64,000 nucleotides of DNA from Arthrobotrys musiformis. Taxonomy: Eukaryota; Ascomycota; Orbiliomycetes; Orbiliales; Orbiliaceae. Location: NCBI GenBank assembly GCA_036971715.1, contig JAVHJL010000006.1, positions 2,170,001 through 2,234,000 on the forward strand. Reading direction: 5' to 3'. The notes under the pieces are model-generated. The model was given only the letters and a program-made list of their open reading frames with translations, ran no database searches and had not been told where the DNA came from. Positions 48,643 through 58,846 of this stretch are shown in pieces (the first letter of the stretch is position 1; every line of letters begins with the position of its first letter). A program made the position numbers and the translations under genes.

Positions 48643-48957
48643 ATGTCCCACCTACAAACTCTCACCCGCACCCTCCCGCTCGCAAGCAGAGCCTCAGCCC
48701 GCGCTGCAACCACTCTCTTAACCCACAACTACTCCACCGCCACCGAAACCGCACGTCCCAAGACCATCGATCCCGCGGCGTTCGAGGGGAAACCCAATGT
48801 TGGGAATGGAGGGGAGGTCAAAGGGAAGGTTTCTGAGGTGAAGAAACCGGGGCCAAAGATCCATAATACCGCCGGGGTGTTTGATGGGGAGAAGAGGGAC
48901 GTTGAGAGGCATAATCGAGAGTTTAGGGAGAGGCATGATCGGGAGAGGGATTATTAG
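48643..48957 (+). CDS. Small putative mitochondrial protein
   Basis: Single exon, 104 aa. The first 40 residues begin MSHLQTLTRTLPLASRASAR and are rich in Arg, Ser, Thr and Ala with no acids, a typical mitochondrial targeting sequence with a likely cleavage near HNYSTA. The mature part is highly charged: KPNVGNGGEVKGKVSEVKKP, then HNTAGVFDGEKRDVERHN and a tail of alternating Arg and Glu ending RERDY. No enzyme motif is seen and no function is assigned. The ATG is preceded by CAAATAACA, a good fungal context. Base composition switches from C-rich to G-rich on the coding strand halfway through. Confidence 0.65.
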   Translation: MSHLQTLTRTLPLASRASARAATTLLTHNYSTATETARPKTIDPAAFEGKPNVGNGGEVKGKVSEVKKPGPKIHNTAGVFDGEKRDVERHNREFRERHDRERDY

Positions 48958-49416
48958 ATTTTTATTTGGGGGGGAGCAGGGTTGGAGATTCGTGATGCAT
49001 ATGATGATATGTTGGGGGTTTGGTTTGTTGAGAGATTGTGTGTAGGATTTTTCTGATGTCGACATGGGAGGTTTTTTTCTTTTCTTATTTTTCATCTTTT
49101 TTGTTTGGTTTCTTTATTTGTTATAGCGGGATGTATGATTTATATGGTGGTTGGGAATTTGGATTGTCTTTTTCTTTTGAATCTGTATTCTGTAGTAGTA
49201 GATGATATGGGCAAAATTGGGGTATCATGAAACATACCTGTTAACTTACATGGAAGACAAAAAAATTCAAGACGCACTTTTCGCCAAAAAAAGAGTCTAA
49301 ACATCCAAGTAAATCACCCATGTCTCTTTTGTGCAAAATAAACGGCGCGGAAGGTCAGCAATTCAACTGCCAGCTCCTCAACCTCGGCCCAAGCTCAACC
49401 TCAACCGCCTTGGGTA
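48958..49416. other. Intergenic region between convergent genes
   Basis: 459 bp of mostly T/G-rich flanking sequence separate the small mitochondrial protein gene from the stop of the minus-strand kinetochore gene. Nothing else was seen. Confidence 0.5.
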
Positions 49417-50313
49417 TCAATCCTCACCACACTCCAGCACTAACTCCCTTAAAGCATCATCTTCCGCCCAATTTATCCCACTCCCAGCAATAACCCCTTG
49501 CAAAACGCCCTTCAGGGTCCTACACCGCCTCTGCGCCCTCCCGGCCTCCTCTTTGGCCGCAATCAACTTCCCATTTGTAGTAATATTCTCCGAAATCTCG
49601 TTTTCGACGGATAGCTGCTTCAGCTGCTCTGCCAGCGATTTATTCGCGTTCGTCAGGGTCGTGAGCTTTGTGGAGTAAGTCCTGTGAGCTTCTTGAAGGT
49701 TTGAGAGTTGGGATGTTAGGTGGATTAATGTTGTAGCTAAAAGATCGCGGTTTGTAAGGAGCGGAAGAAGGTTGCTGTTGTTTTATATATACATTAGTAT
49801 CTGTAACACGTATGGATATTATTATTATGGAGGTGGACGTACGTTTCCATCTTTGTCCGATTGGGACCGGAATGAACCGATCTAACGATCGGTCTCGTGG
49901 AAGCCATCTGTGTGACGACGAGGTCTTTGATTATGATCTTCCCTTGCACCCCCCTCGCATCCTTCTTTATAGCTTCGATATTCTCTGCATCATCGAGGTC
50001 CATGGAGTCGTTCGTGAGGACTATTTATAAAAACTTGATGTTATAAGGTGGTTGTTAAATTTAATATAAATAGAGATGGGTTTTTACCATCGTGTAGAGC
50101 TTCCACCTCTGCTTCGAGGATATGTCGCTGGTAGGTGAGTTCCTGGAGTTTGTCGTATGAGGATAAACTGAGCAAATCATGATGGGTGCTTAGATCGCGT
50201 AGCGCGGCGAGGGTGGTTGAAGTTGTGGGCGGCGGGAGGATGGGGAATCCAATCCTGTGGTTCATTAAACTGGAGAGTATACCGATACAGGAGTCTTTCA
50301 ATTCCTCCGCCAT
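49417..50313 (-). CDS. CENP-H/Fta3-like kinetochore protein
   Basis: Minus-strand exons are 50313-50088, 50020-49843 and 49774-49417; joined, 253 aa, with introns of 67 and 68 nt. The protein starts MAEELKDSCIGILSSLMN and is almost entirely helical with heptads, for example YDKLQELTYQRHILEAEVEA and LTSQLSNLQEAHRTYSTKL. The C-terminus contains LKGVLQGVIAGSGINWAEDD followed by ALRELVLE, which resembles the C-terminal block of CENP-H (fission yeast Fta3), a subunit of the inner kinetochore CCAN/Sim4 complex. That is the basis of the call; length (about 250 aa) and coiled-coil design fit. Other coiled-coil kinetochore subunits remain possible. It is divergent from the CCDC174 homologue, with 306 bp between start codons. 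Confidence 0.6.
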
Positions 50314-50619
50314 GGTTTCGTACCCAATGGGGGCTGGAAGTGGCCCTCCGATATGGGATATCGCGGGGTGGAAGGTTTGGGGAATGTTGGAGATAGTGGG
50401 ATTTGGCGTTGTCGCGTGGTTTTGGTGTTTGGTGGTTAGCGGTTTGCCCGAACGGGTAATCTATTATGATCAAACGGGTTCCAGGTCGGATGTCAAGGCG
50501 CGCAGGTTGGGCCGAATTTGGAACTTGTCGACTTCAAAGAATCCGGAATACGGACACCCATACACAACTGGCAGCAAAACCATCGATATCAGCCCTATAT
50601 ACCCCCGTCGACACAAGCC
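50314..50619. promoter_or_regulatory. Short divergent promoter
   Basis: 306 bp separate the ATGs of the CENP-H-like gene and the CCDC174 homologue. No TATA box was noticed. Confidence 0.4.
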
Positions 50620-51714
50620 ATGTCAAACCCCTCCGCAAACCCAACCCTCTACGGCCGACCCAAACCCAAAAACTCCATCCCCTCAAACCTCTCATCAACA
50701 TCCGCCCTCGCCCTTTCCAGCGAACTGGCGCGACTAGCATCATCAGGAAAACCGCAGGGTCGCAAACGCCCCGCCCCTTCCTCGAAAGACGACATCTTCC
50801 GCAAACCCTCAAACAAGGGCGTCTCCACCCGAGCAGCAAAGGATATAGCAGACGGAACATCCAAAAAAACAACAAGCAAAGACATCGGCTACCTCGACGA
50901 TGCCCAACTCCAGCGATCCCGAAAGATGATGGAAGAAAAAACCAGACTCTACAATGCCATGAAACGCGGAGACTACGTCCCCCCGACTAAGAAGTTCAAA
51001 GCCGGCTGGGCGGGCGCCGAGGAAGATCGTGCGGGGGCGTTAATCGATTTCGATAGAAAGTGGGCAGAAAGGGAAGCCAACAAGGAAACCTCAGACGCCG
51101 AAACCTCAAGCGACGACGAACTCTCCGTCCGCTCCGATGACGAGGAAATGGTAGAATACGAAGACGAATTCGGTAGGACCAGAAAACAGACTAAAAGGGA
51201 GCAGAGGAGGTTACAACGGGAGGATATGAGAACACGGGTCATGGCTGCAGCTTACGATTCGGATAGCGAAGACGTGAGGAAGAGGAAGGTCAATTATAAC
51301 CGGCTGATCTATGACGATACTATACAATCTGGCGCTTTCGATCATGCAGAATTCGAACGACGGGGCAAAGAGTTGGAAGAGGAAGCGCGGAATGCCGATC
51401 AGGATACCCACTATGACGCTACGAAGGAGGTTCGAACGAAGGGTGTCGCATTTTACCAGTTCTCCCAGGATGCTGAAACTAGGAAAAAGGAGATGGACGC
51501 TTTGAAGGTTGAAAGAGAAAATACAGAAAAGGTTAAGGGGAAAAGATTGGCCGATAAGGAGGAGAGGAGGAAAGAAGTGGAGCGGAGAAGAGAAGAGTTG
51601 AAGAACAGACGGCAGGGGAAACAAGGAGAGAAATGGCTACAGAACTTCTTGGAAGAACAGCCGGAACTCCTTGCCAAATCAGCTCCTGCACAGAAACCAG
51701 AAAACGTCGACTAA
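50620..51714 (+). CDS. CCDC174-family coiled-coil protein
   Basis: Single exon, 364 aa. The open frame extends 34 codons upstream, but the ATG at 50620 is chosen because it follows a CAAGCC context and starts the conserved part. Order of features: a Ser-rich N-terminus (MSNPSANPTLYGRPKPKN), basic linker, a KSRDIGYLDD-like segment SKDIGYLDDAQLQRSRKMMEE, acidic EEMVEYEDEFGRTRKQTKRE, then GVAFYQFSQDAETRKKEMDA and a highly charged Lys/Arg/Glu helix. The D-x-GRTR and GV-F-Y-FS blocks are those of CCDC174, a nuclear protein associated with the exon-junction complex and splicing in animals. The fungal role is inferred from the family. Expected location is nuclear, given the basic clusters. Confidence 0.75.
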   Translation: MSNPSANPTLYGRPKPKNSIPSNLSSTSALALSSELARLASSGKPQGRKRPAPSSKDDIFRKPSNKGVSTRAAKDIADGTSKKTTSKDIGYLDDAQLQRSRKMMEEKTRLYNAMKRGDYVPPTKKFKAGWAGAEEDRAGALIDFDRKWAEREANKETSDAETSSDDELSVRSDDEEMVEYEDEFGRTRKQTKREQRRLQREDMRTRVMAAAYDSDSEDVRKRKVNYNRLIYDDTIQSGAFDHAEFERRGKELEEEARNADQDTHYDATKEVRTKGVAFYQFSQDAETRKKEMDALKVERENTEKVKGKRLADKEERRKEVERRREELKNRRQGKQGEKWLQNFLEEQPELLAKSAPAQKPENVD

Positions 51715-52075
51715 AACGAAGTACGAAGTATAGCGAACACCGTCCTACCCCATCTTGCTTGCTTGCTGGTCTAGTCCAAGCTTCAAATGAAAGTTACATT
51801 CTCAAAAACTTCTAAATATAGACGGTTTTTGAGATACAATTCTTTATAAAAATTATACAAGATTTCCCGTAAGTTTTTGTCCAATAGTGAATAAAATAAA
51901 TCAAAACGCCTCCCGATATGATTTAATGCAGTGCTAATAAAGTCATAAAACAGAACGCCGCCTGTGAATGCAATACAAAATTATCGAATAACTTTTGGTT
52001 TTTTTTCCACAAACACCGGAAATGCTAAAATTGGACCCCAGATGTATCTTAATCTCGGGCCCATCGATCTCTTGT
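51715..52075. other. Intergenic region between convergent genes
   Basis: 361 bp of AT-rich 3' flank. No feature was recognised. Confidence 0.5.
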
Positions 52076-52769
52076 CTAATAGTCCGTGCCATAATTATCT
52101 CGCTCTGGATAAGTTTGCGCAACGTGGACTGCACCGATGTGCTTAAGGAAAGCGAGGATGTGTTCGGTTCTGCTACTCCCAGCATCGATACCAAACAGTG
52201 AGCATAGGTCTTGGATCTCTCGAACTATTTGCAAAAAAGACATTATTAGTCACATCACCCGCAATAATTCGAACCAGCCAAGGGTACTCACGATCCATAT
52301 GAAAAAGCTGGTGTGCGTTTTCTGGGAAGTCTGGAGGGACCACATATTCGTTGCCCCAGCTCACTGGGAGCGGACGAAATTTTTCCCATTCGCCACTAAT
52401 TTCTGCATTATAGGCCCTAGCAGCTCGAACCCACTCGCCTGGCGAGTGGAATCCGCCCCTAGAGCTAGAACCGGCCATTCTAGGAACGTGGGCCCTCTGT
52501 TGGTAGTGGTAGCGGCTGGGGTACTGGGCTGCAGCTAGGGCAGGTTGGTTATGGCTGTGTGGATACTGATATGATGACCTAGATTCGTTCATCGTATCTT
52601 CTGAACTGCTATTGCTGTGGTAATTTCCGTGCTGCACACGACTGCTTTGGTGCGAACCCCAGGTATTGAAGCTAGACCCTGACCGGCCTGTCAACGACTG
52701 TCTAGGAACTATATTCGGGTCACACATTCCCATAACAGCCGCCGTGAAGTAGTTGATTCGTCGAGACAT
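52076..52769 (-). CDS. Orphan protein, two exons
   Basis: Minus-strand exons are 52769-52292 and 52224-52076, joined by a 67-nt intron with donor GTGAGT and a CTAAT branch site; 208 aa. An in-frame ATG at 52886 would add 39 residues; MSRRINYFTAAVMGMCDPN is preferred as the compact start. The N-terminal half is rich in Ser, Tyr, His, Gln and Asn and looks disordered. The C-terminal half has more folded character: YNAEISGEWEKFRPLPVSW, then PPDFPENAHQLFHMDLREIQ and, after the intron, CSLFGIDAGSSRTEHILAFL, ending ERDNYGTDY. Splicing converts a run-on frame into a helical C-terminus, which supports the model. No family is recognised. Neighbours give no hint of function. Confidence 0.6.
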
Positions 52770-52886
52770 GTTGAGAAAAGAGGAGAATCGTTTGAAGAAA
52801 TAGGTTTGGGGATCTGGAGAGGACAAAGAAGTCGGTGGTGAAGACAGTCGGCCTGATGTTAGGCAGTAAGCCTGAGGTTTGAACAC

Positions 52887-55800
52887 TCTCCGGGAAAGAG
52901 CTTCTGGTGGCTCTTTGAGCTCTGCAAGAGGGTGTTATCTGTCTACTGGTGCAGATGCAGATGAGTCTAGGATATCAAGCTGAGCTAGATATTTATGGCC
53001 GAGCATTGCTCTTGTTAAGAGCTGTCCCTTCTATGTCACTATTCCCCACGATTCTCTCTATTCGCTGGGAAAGCTCCCCTTCAGTTACACTGCCGAGACC
53101 TCTTGAAAGGACCCGCCCTGAAGTCTGTCGAATCCTAAGTTGAGGAATGGACCACTAGACGGAAGGTATTTCTCTAGATCTGGCCTCCCTCTCGACTAAT
53201 AAGAAGCTGCGGAACCCGAGAGCCCTACCGCGTAGTTTGCCGTCGTCTTTTCGGAATTAAGCTGTTGTTGCTATCATGGTACGGATCTGAGGGCTTTTCC
53301 TTACTGTGAGGCTCCTTTTGACGAATTAGAATCTCACATTTAGAGGGCTTCAACGGTATATACGCTCTATTTCAGCCAATGTCTTTCATTGAGACGTATA
53401 AGGCGAGTCGGGATATCACACATTGCAGGTAAGGTCCCATGCTGCTATGGTACGTAGCACAGCGGCCCTATCGGAAAAAACACAAAGACCCTATTTTTTT
53501 CCCCTATTACGGTGGGGGGTGACATGCCAGCAGTTACCAAGTCCCTTACAAAATCTAGATCTATGACGATGTGCATGGGCTGAGCTCGGTAGTACTACCT
53601 ACCAGCTTCGAAATTCGGTTATTTAGGTCATGGTCATGGCTATTGGTGTTAGGAGCCCTTTGCTGGAAGGTAATCAGCTGTATTTTCGCTGCTGATACTG
53701 AAGCTGCAAGCTACAGCATGCGCTGCAACTGGTATCATAATACTATATGGTAGTTGTCGAAGGGGGCTCGATGCTGACTGACAAGTTGATGTATCGGACC
53801 ACCATAGCTCAGTTCAGCACTACCACTGCGAGGAAAAGTAACATCTATCGTTGGACATATGATCCACAAGAGGCTGGCGCAGCAAAGTATGAATGACCGG
53901 TCGACCAAGGTGACAGACGACTTTGTACCTGCCCTAACGATACGCTTCCTGTCGGACAATCTCGTAGAGCCAGGTAGGCGAAAGACGATACTGAATCGCA
54001 AACTTTTTCTTTCAACCTCTTCTCCTCGAAGATTCCAAACAACGTGAGGAATTGTCTGAGGGATACTACTGCCCTAGAAGATGCTTTTTTACCTAGAACT
54101 TTGGATAATGAATTTTGAAGTCGGAAAGCATGCTCTAGGTAGCTCCGCAGGGCTTAGCGAGATGCATGCATATGCGGGTAGCCGTTAGATTCTACGCAGA
54201 AACCCTGGCTTTCGAGAAGGTTTGGATTTTTAGTACCGCAGTTCTTAGATCCTTAATCAATCTATCAGATATCTACGCAATGCCTAGATACACCCGCGAT
54301 ATTCGAATCTTCGATATATTGCTTCATTCTCATCTGGCCTCTGACTTGATACCATTGCTGTGATCGGCTCCACACGATTCGTCCGCGGCCGGCCACATAT
54401 TATGTTTACTAGGTATCCCCGATGGATCCTTTGTATTGCAGAAGAAAATATTTAAATATCAATGCAAACTGCCATTTCTAAGTAATTTTCTAGGCGTTTC
54501 TAACATTTCCCTTCCGTTTCGTAGAACTCCAGGTCACATCTGACCCAATCGAACCCAGAGAAAACATTAAACTATTGTAATGCTGCTGGCGGTGGAACTG
54601 TCTCAGTCATTTTGTGTGATATAAGAGTGCTTTATCCTCATTCATTCCGGATCCGCGAATCTCCTACGCGGGCTGAACCCGCGATTGGTGGCCTGGTGTG
54701 GAATATGTGTGTGAAGTGTTAGTACTCTTTTCAGGTAGCACTTCTAGGACTGACACTTCAGCAAGCGAAGAAGTTGCTGTACATTATCCTTGGATAACCT
54801 TTCCAAGCCGATGATGGTAACGTGAAACTGTTATGAGGGCTTTGAGGCGTCGGAATCGGAACCGCCCCTTTCGATTTCGAAATTTCTGCGATGTTGTTTT
54901 TGTCGGAGCCAGCCGGACTGTCTCTTTGATACCCGTCGTATGCACGCTGGTAGTTGCGGTGTAAATGTATACGTATATTGGGACTGGTAATATTTCAGCA
55001 ATCCTGAAAACGGGGACTACACGGTAACGTAAAAAACCTACCAAGCGTAGTAATACCAAAACTCTCATGCTCTGAAGAAGTTGTAGAAAATATTAATGTT
55101 GATCTCACCCTAACTTTTGATTCCCTGGAACTATCTGCCTGGGTTGCTGGTAGAACAATTCCAAAACCTCTAAAACTTCAAGGTTCAAAGTTGCAAAATA
55201 TTTAAATTGTTATTGTTCTAAGTTTTAATTGCTGGCTCATATGTCCGCAATAGCCGAGGCGAATTTGGTCTGGTGAGTCTACACCTCTAAACAATTTAAC
55301 ACTATTGTTTTGCTCCAATACGGGAGGCCTCGAGGAGGATCAGCTCTTTAAATAAATACACCATTGTAATGAATCCGTATATAGGCGTACCGATATCGCA
55401 TGGGTACCTTCTATAAGCTTCTCCTCAATTATCTGTAGACAGTATGGTGAGCTCTTGGCCAGCTCGTGGGAATCCTAGTTCACGTCCCAGAAGTAACATT
55501 CTTGCTAATGCGAATGTAGCAGCAGTATCAGGCTTTTCGTCGGCATACCTCGATACGGAGAACTTTAACTGATGGTTGATCGAATACCACTCCATACTAT
55601 GATCCCCACGAGATATTCCGCGCATATGTCGCGGCCTCGAAGCACATTCCCAAGGCGACAAGATCTATGATTGAAGCTGCACGAACTCTGATTACTTCAA
55701 ATAGACTTTTCTGACTATTTTGAATGCAAGGTACTGGGTTTTGTACATGCTACCATGGAAGAATATATATGGTAAAACATAGGACAGGGTATTATTATGG

Positions 55801-57178
55801 CGTTATTCTGCTGGAAGGCAAAGACTGGCTTCCCTCGTGGCAAATATGAGGTAGTTCTCACCAGCATCATAATCGTTGGCTCGCGTTGCAACCCATGCTA
55901 GCGTTGTATTTTTGAGGTGACACAGAGATCTGGACGTCTGCGTTGTCGATGTTTGGTATACCGGTACCGCAAAGGGCAATCACGCTAACAGGCAACTGGT
56001 CCTTGGCTGGCCTGTCGAGGCGACTCTTATGTTATCAGAAGGTGGTTTTGCACTTGAATCAGCCCCATTCAAATCCGCTTTCCCCGCCCCTAAATGATGT
56101 TCACTTAAACGATCCTGCTTTCATCCCGGCTGTAGCAACACGGGCATGAATCTACCGTCGACCGTCTGAGCGTGAGCTCGCACCGATAGATTAGCGTCAT
56201 ACCAACCCCACGATAAATGGCAAAATTCGCCAGAGACGGGATGAGTGGGTATTTCCATACAAGCTTTACCGCTCGCCTCGCTTTTTGATTCCTTGTAATA
56301 AATGTATTTATCCGAATTCTTCCCAGGAGAATATATGCATTGAAGGACAAGGATGAATACGGGGTTTTCGACTCCTCATCGATGGTGCATTGGACACGAA
56401 ATGGGGGCCCACATAAGCATATTCATACCATGGTACCAGTCTGGATTCCATGGTACCACCGCTGTTTCATTAGCGTGTGCCAAAATCGGCACACGATAAT
56501 ATTACTGCACTGAATATCAGGCCATGAGCTGTACAGTATATAGATGCTATCGGATGGATTGGTCAGCTATATTCTTCGTCCGTAGCTACGTAGATGCTCC
56601 ACTAAACCCCACATTTGAAAAACAATTGATACATTTGAATGCGAAAATTCGTATACCTTTAGTAGTATGTGCTCTTGGGCCGCTCATGGTTACTGAACTT
56701 TTAGGTCGTATTTTCTCGCTGCCTTCGGCCGACCCTTGGACCCACCCTTGCCAACCCCAAAAAACCCACATGTCGGAGTGTTGCATCCCGAATCGCATGC
56801 CGATACAACAATGATCCATGTCCACGCCGTGCCCGTTTAGCCGGAGCTACCCTAGCTAAGTTTCCACATATGGGGCACGGCTCGAGGGTGGAACAGAAAC
56901 ATGAACCAAGGAACTCATGATCAGATCTGGTTTAACGATACCCCAAGCTGCCGGGGGGCAGGTTGTTTTAGCACTTACAAACTGAAGCGCATGGCCTCGG
57001 AAAGACTCAAGATTGCTGCAAACTCATGTGCGTTTGGCAACGAAAGGTCCCAATCCCTACCGCTGTATCGACGTCGGGTAATATTTAAAGAAACGTCGAA
57101 ACCGCTATTGAATTTGGTCATTGGCTCAATAAAATCAATTGTATAACTCGAAGTCATCCCAAAAACGCAACCCAGAAA
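52887..57178. other. Gene-poor region
   Basis: 4.3 kb with no supported gene. Coding-like fragments occur on the minus strand, notably 55425-55661 (78 aa, contains HMRGISRGDHSMEWYSINHQ) and around 55810-55915 (contains WVATRANDYDAGENYLIF), in the same orientation but without a continuous frame. A 17-bp GC hairpin lies at 54667-54683. CCATGGTACCA occurs twice, 20 bp apart, at 56428-56438 and 56448-56458. The 300 bp before 57179 should hold the promoter of the GH1 gene. Confidence 0.45.
56428..56458. repeat. Two CCATGGTACCA copies spaced 20 bp
   Basis: The 11-bp near-palindrome is repeated exactly with a 20-bp period. The related palindrome GTACCATGGTAC occurs at 13849-13860. Confidence 0.8.
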
Positions 57179-58711
57179 ATGGCGGACCTGAAACCTCACC
57201 TTAAGGGCGCATTGCGACCGGATTTCCAATGGGGATATGCTACCGCCGCGGCGCAAATAGAAGGAGCTTGGAATGTTGATGGAAGAGGTGAAAGTATTTG
57301 GGACAAACTGGGCCATACGCCCGGGAAAATTAAGGACTCAAGCACTGCAGACGATGCTTGTAGATCCTATGATTTCTATAAGGAGGATGTTGCCTTGATG
57401 AAATCATATGGAGTCCGAGCCTACCGGTTCTCCCTTTCGTGGTCTAGGATTATTCCTCTGGGAGGTAAAGACGACCCGGTCAACCCTGGGGGTATCGACT
57501 TCTATAACAACTTGATCAATGAATTAATCGCAAATGGAATTACTCCATTTGTTACTTTGTTTCATTGGGATATTCCTCAGGCGTTGGAGGACCGATATGG
57601 GGGTATGTTAAATCTAGAGAAATATACCCCAGATTTTCTTCGATACGCGAGGGTCTGCTTCGAGTCCTTTGGCGATCGGGTCAAGAACTGGATTACATAC
57701 AACGAACCCGGTGTTTACTCTTTGGCTGGGTACGCTGCAGGGGTCCACGCTCCCGGCCGCTCTTCCAACAGAGAACTCAATGAGGAGGGAGATTCATCTA
57801 CCGAACCATTTATTGTCTCGCACACAGAGCTGGTCTCTCACGCACATTGCGTTAAGATGTACCGCGAAGAATTTAAACCAATCCAGAAGGGTACCATCAT
57901 GATCACGCTTCATGGCAATTATTCCGAACCATGGGATGAAGAAGACCCCCTCGATATCGAGGCAGCCGAGAGAGCCCGAGAATTCGAAATCGCATGGTTC
58001 GCCGATCCTATCTACAAAACCGGCGACTATCCAGCCTCCATGAGGGCCCAGCTTGGTGATCGATTACCCCGGTTTACAGAGGAAGAATCGAAGCTGTTGC
58101 TAGGATCCTCCGATTTCTACGGGATGAATACTTACACCACTTTCTACGTCAAACACAAAAAGACACCACCAGAGCTTACGGATCACCTGGGGAATGTCGA
58201 GAAGCTTGACAATAACAGCAAGGGTGTGAGTCGTGGGGCTGAGTCTGATACATATTGGCTTCGGACCTGTCCTTGGGGCTATAGAAAGCTCCTGAATTGG
58301 GTTTGGAACAGGTATCATGTTCCTATATTCATGACCGAGAACGGTACGACAGCGAAGGGTGAACACCTGGATGCGCCACCCGCAGAACCCTTGAATGATA
58401 CCCACAGAATTGAGTTCTTCAACGGCTACCTAAATGCCCTGGCAAGCGCCGTCAAGGAAGATGGAGTTGATATCAGGTCTTATTTCGCCTGGACATTTAC
58501 AGATAATTGGGGTATGTAGTCTTCGTAGTATCTTCTATTTATGAATGGCTTAGCTAACATATCGGTATTCAAAATAGAATGGGCAGCGGGATACACTGAT
58601 CGTTTTGGTGTTACATGGATTGACTATAAGAGCCCCGAGAAGAAGAGATACCCTAAGAAATCGGCGGGTGTCATCAGAGAGCATTTTGAACACTATATTG
58701 CAAAGGAATGA
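57179..58711 (+). CDS. GH1 beta-glucosidase
   Basis: Exons are 57179-58511 and 58578-58711, with a 66-nt intron that splits a Glu codon near the C-terminus; 488 aa, standard for GH1. The N-terminal signature FQWGYATAAAQIEGAWN is clear. The acid/base is Glu176 in TYNEPGVYS and the nucleophile is Glu387 in IFMTENGTT. The glycone-binding residues of the family are in place, such as the Gln-Ile-Glu motif and FHWDIPQALEDRYGG. The C-terminal block FAWTFTDNWEWAAGYTDRFG is restored by splicing. The enzyme hydrolyses terminal beta-D-glucosides such as cellobiose with retention. No signal peptide is present, so it is probably cytosolic. It is tail-to-tail with the GH95 gene, with 135 bp between stops. 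Confidence 0.96.
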
Positions 58712-58846
58712 AGGCGCTAATTAACCAAAGGATTCGTCGAGGGATTGTATCTAGATAAATATACTTGTAGTCTACAATCTTTGAAATAAACATACAGTAG
58801 ATGCACTTTGCTCAGTTTCCCTACCTACATCTATCCAACGAAACTT

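Noticed and set aside
54667..54683. GC hairpin CGCGGG-CTGAA-CCCGCG resembling a tRNA T-arm on the minus strand
   Set aside because: The loop is five bases instead of seven and no other tRNA arms were found around it.
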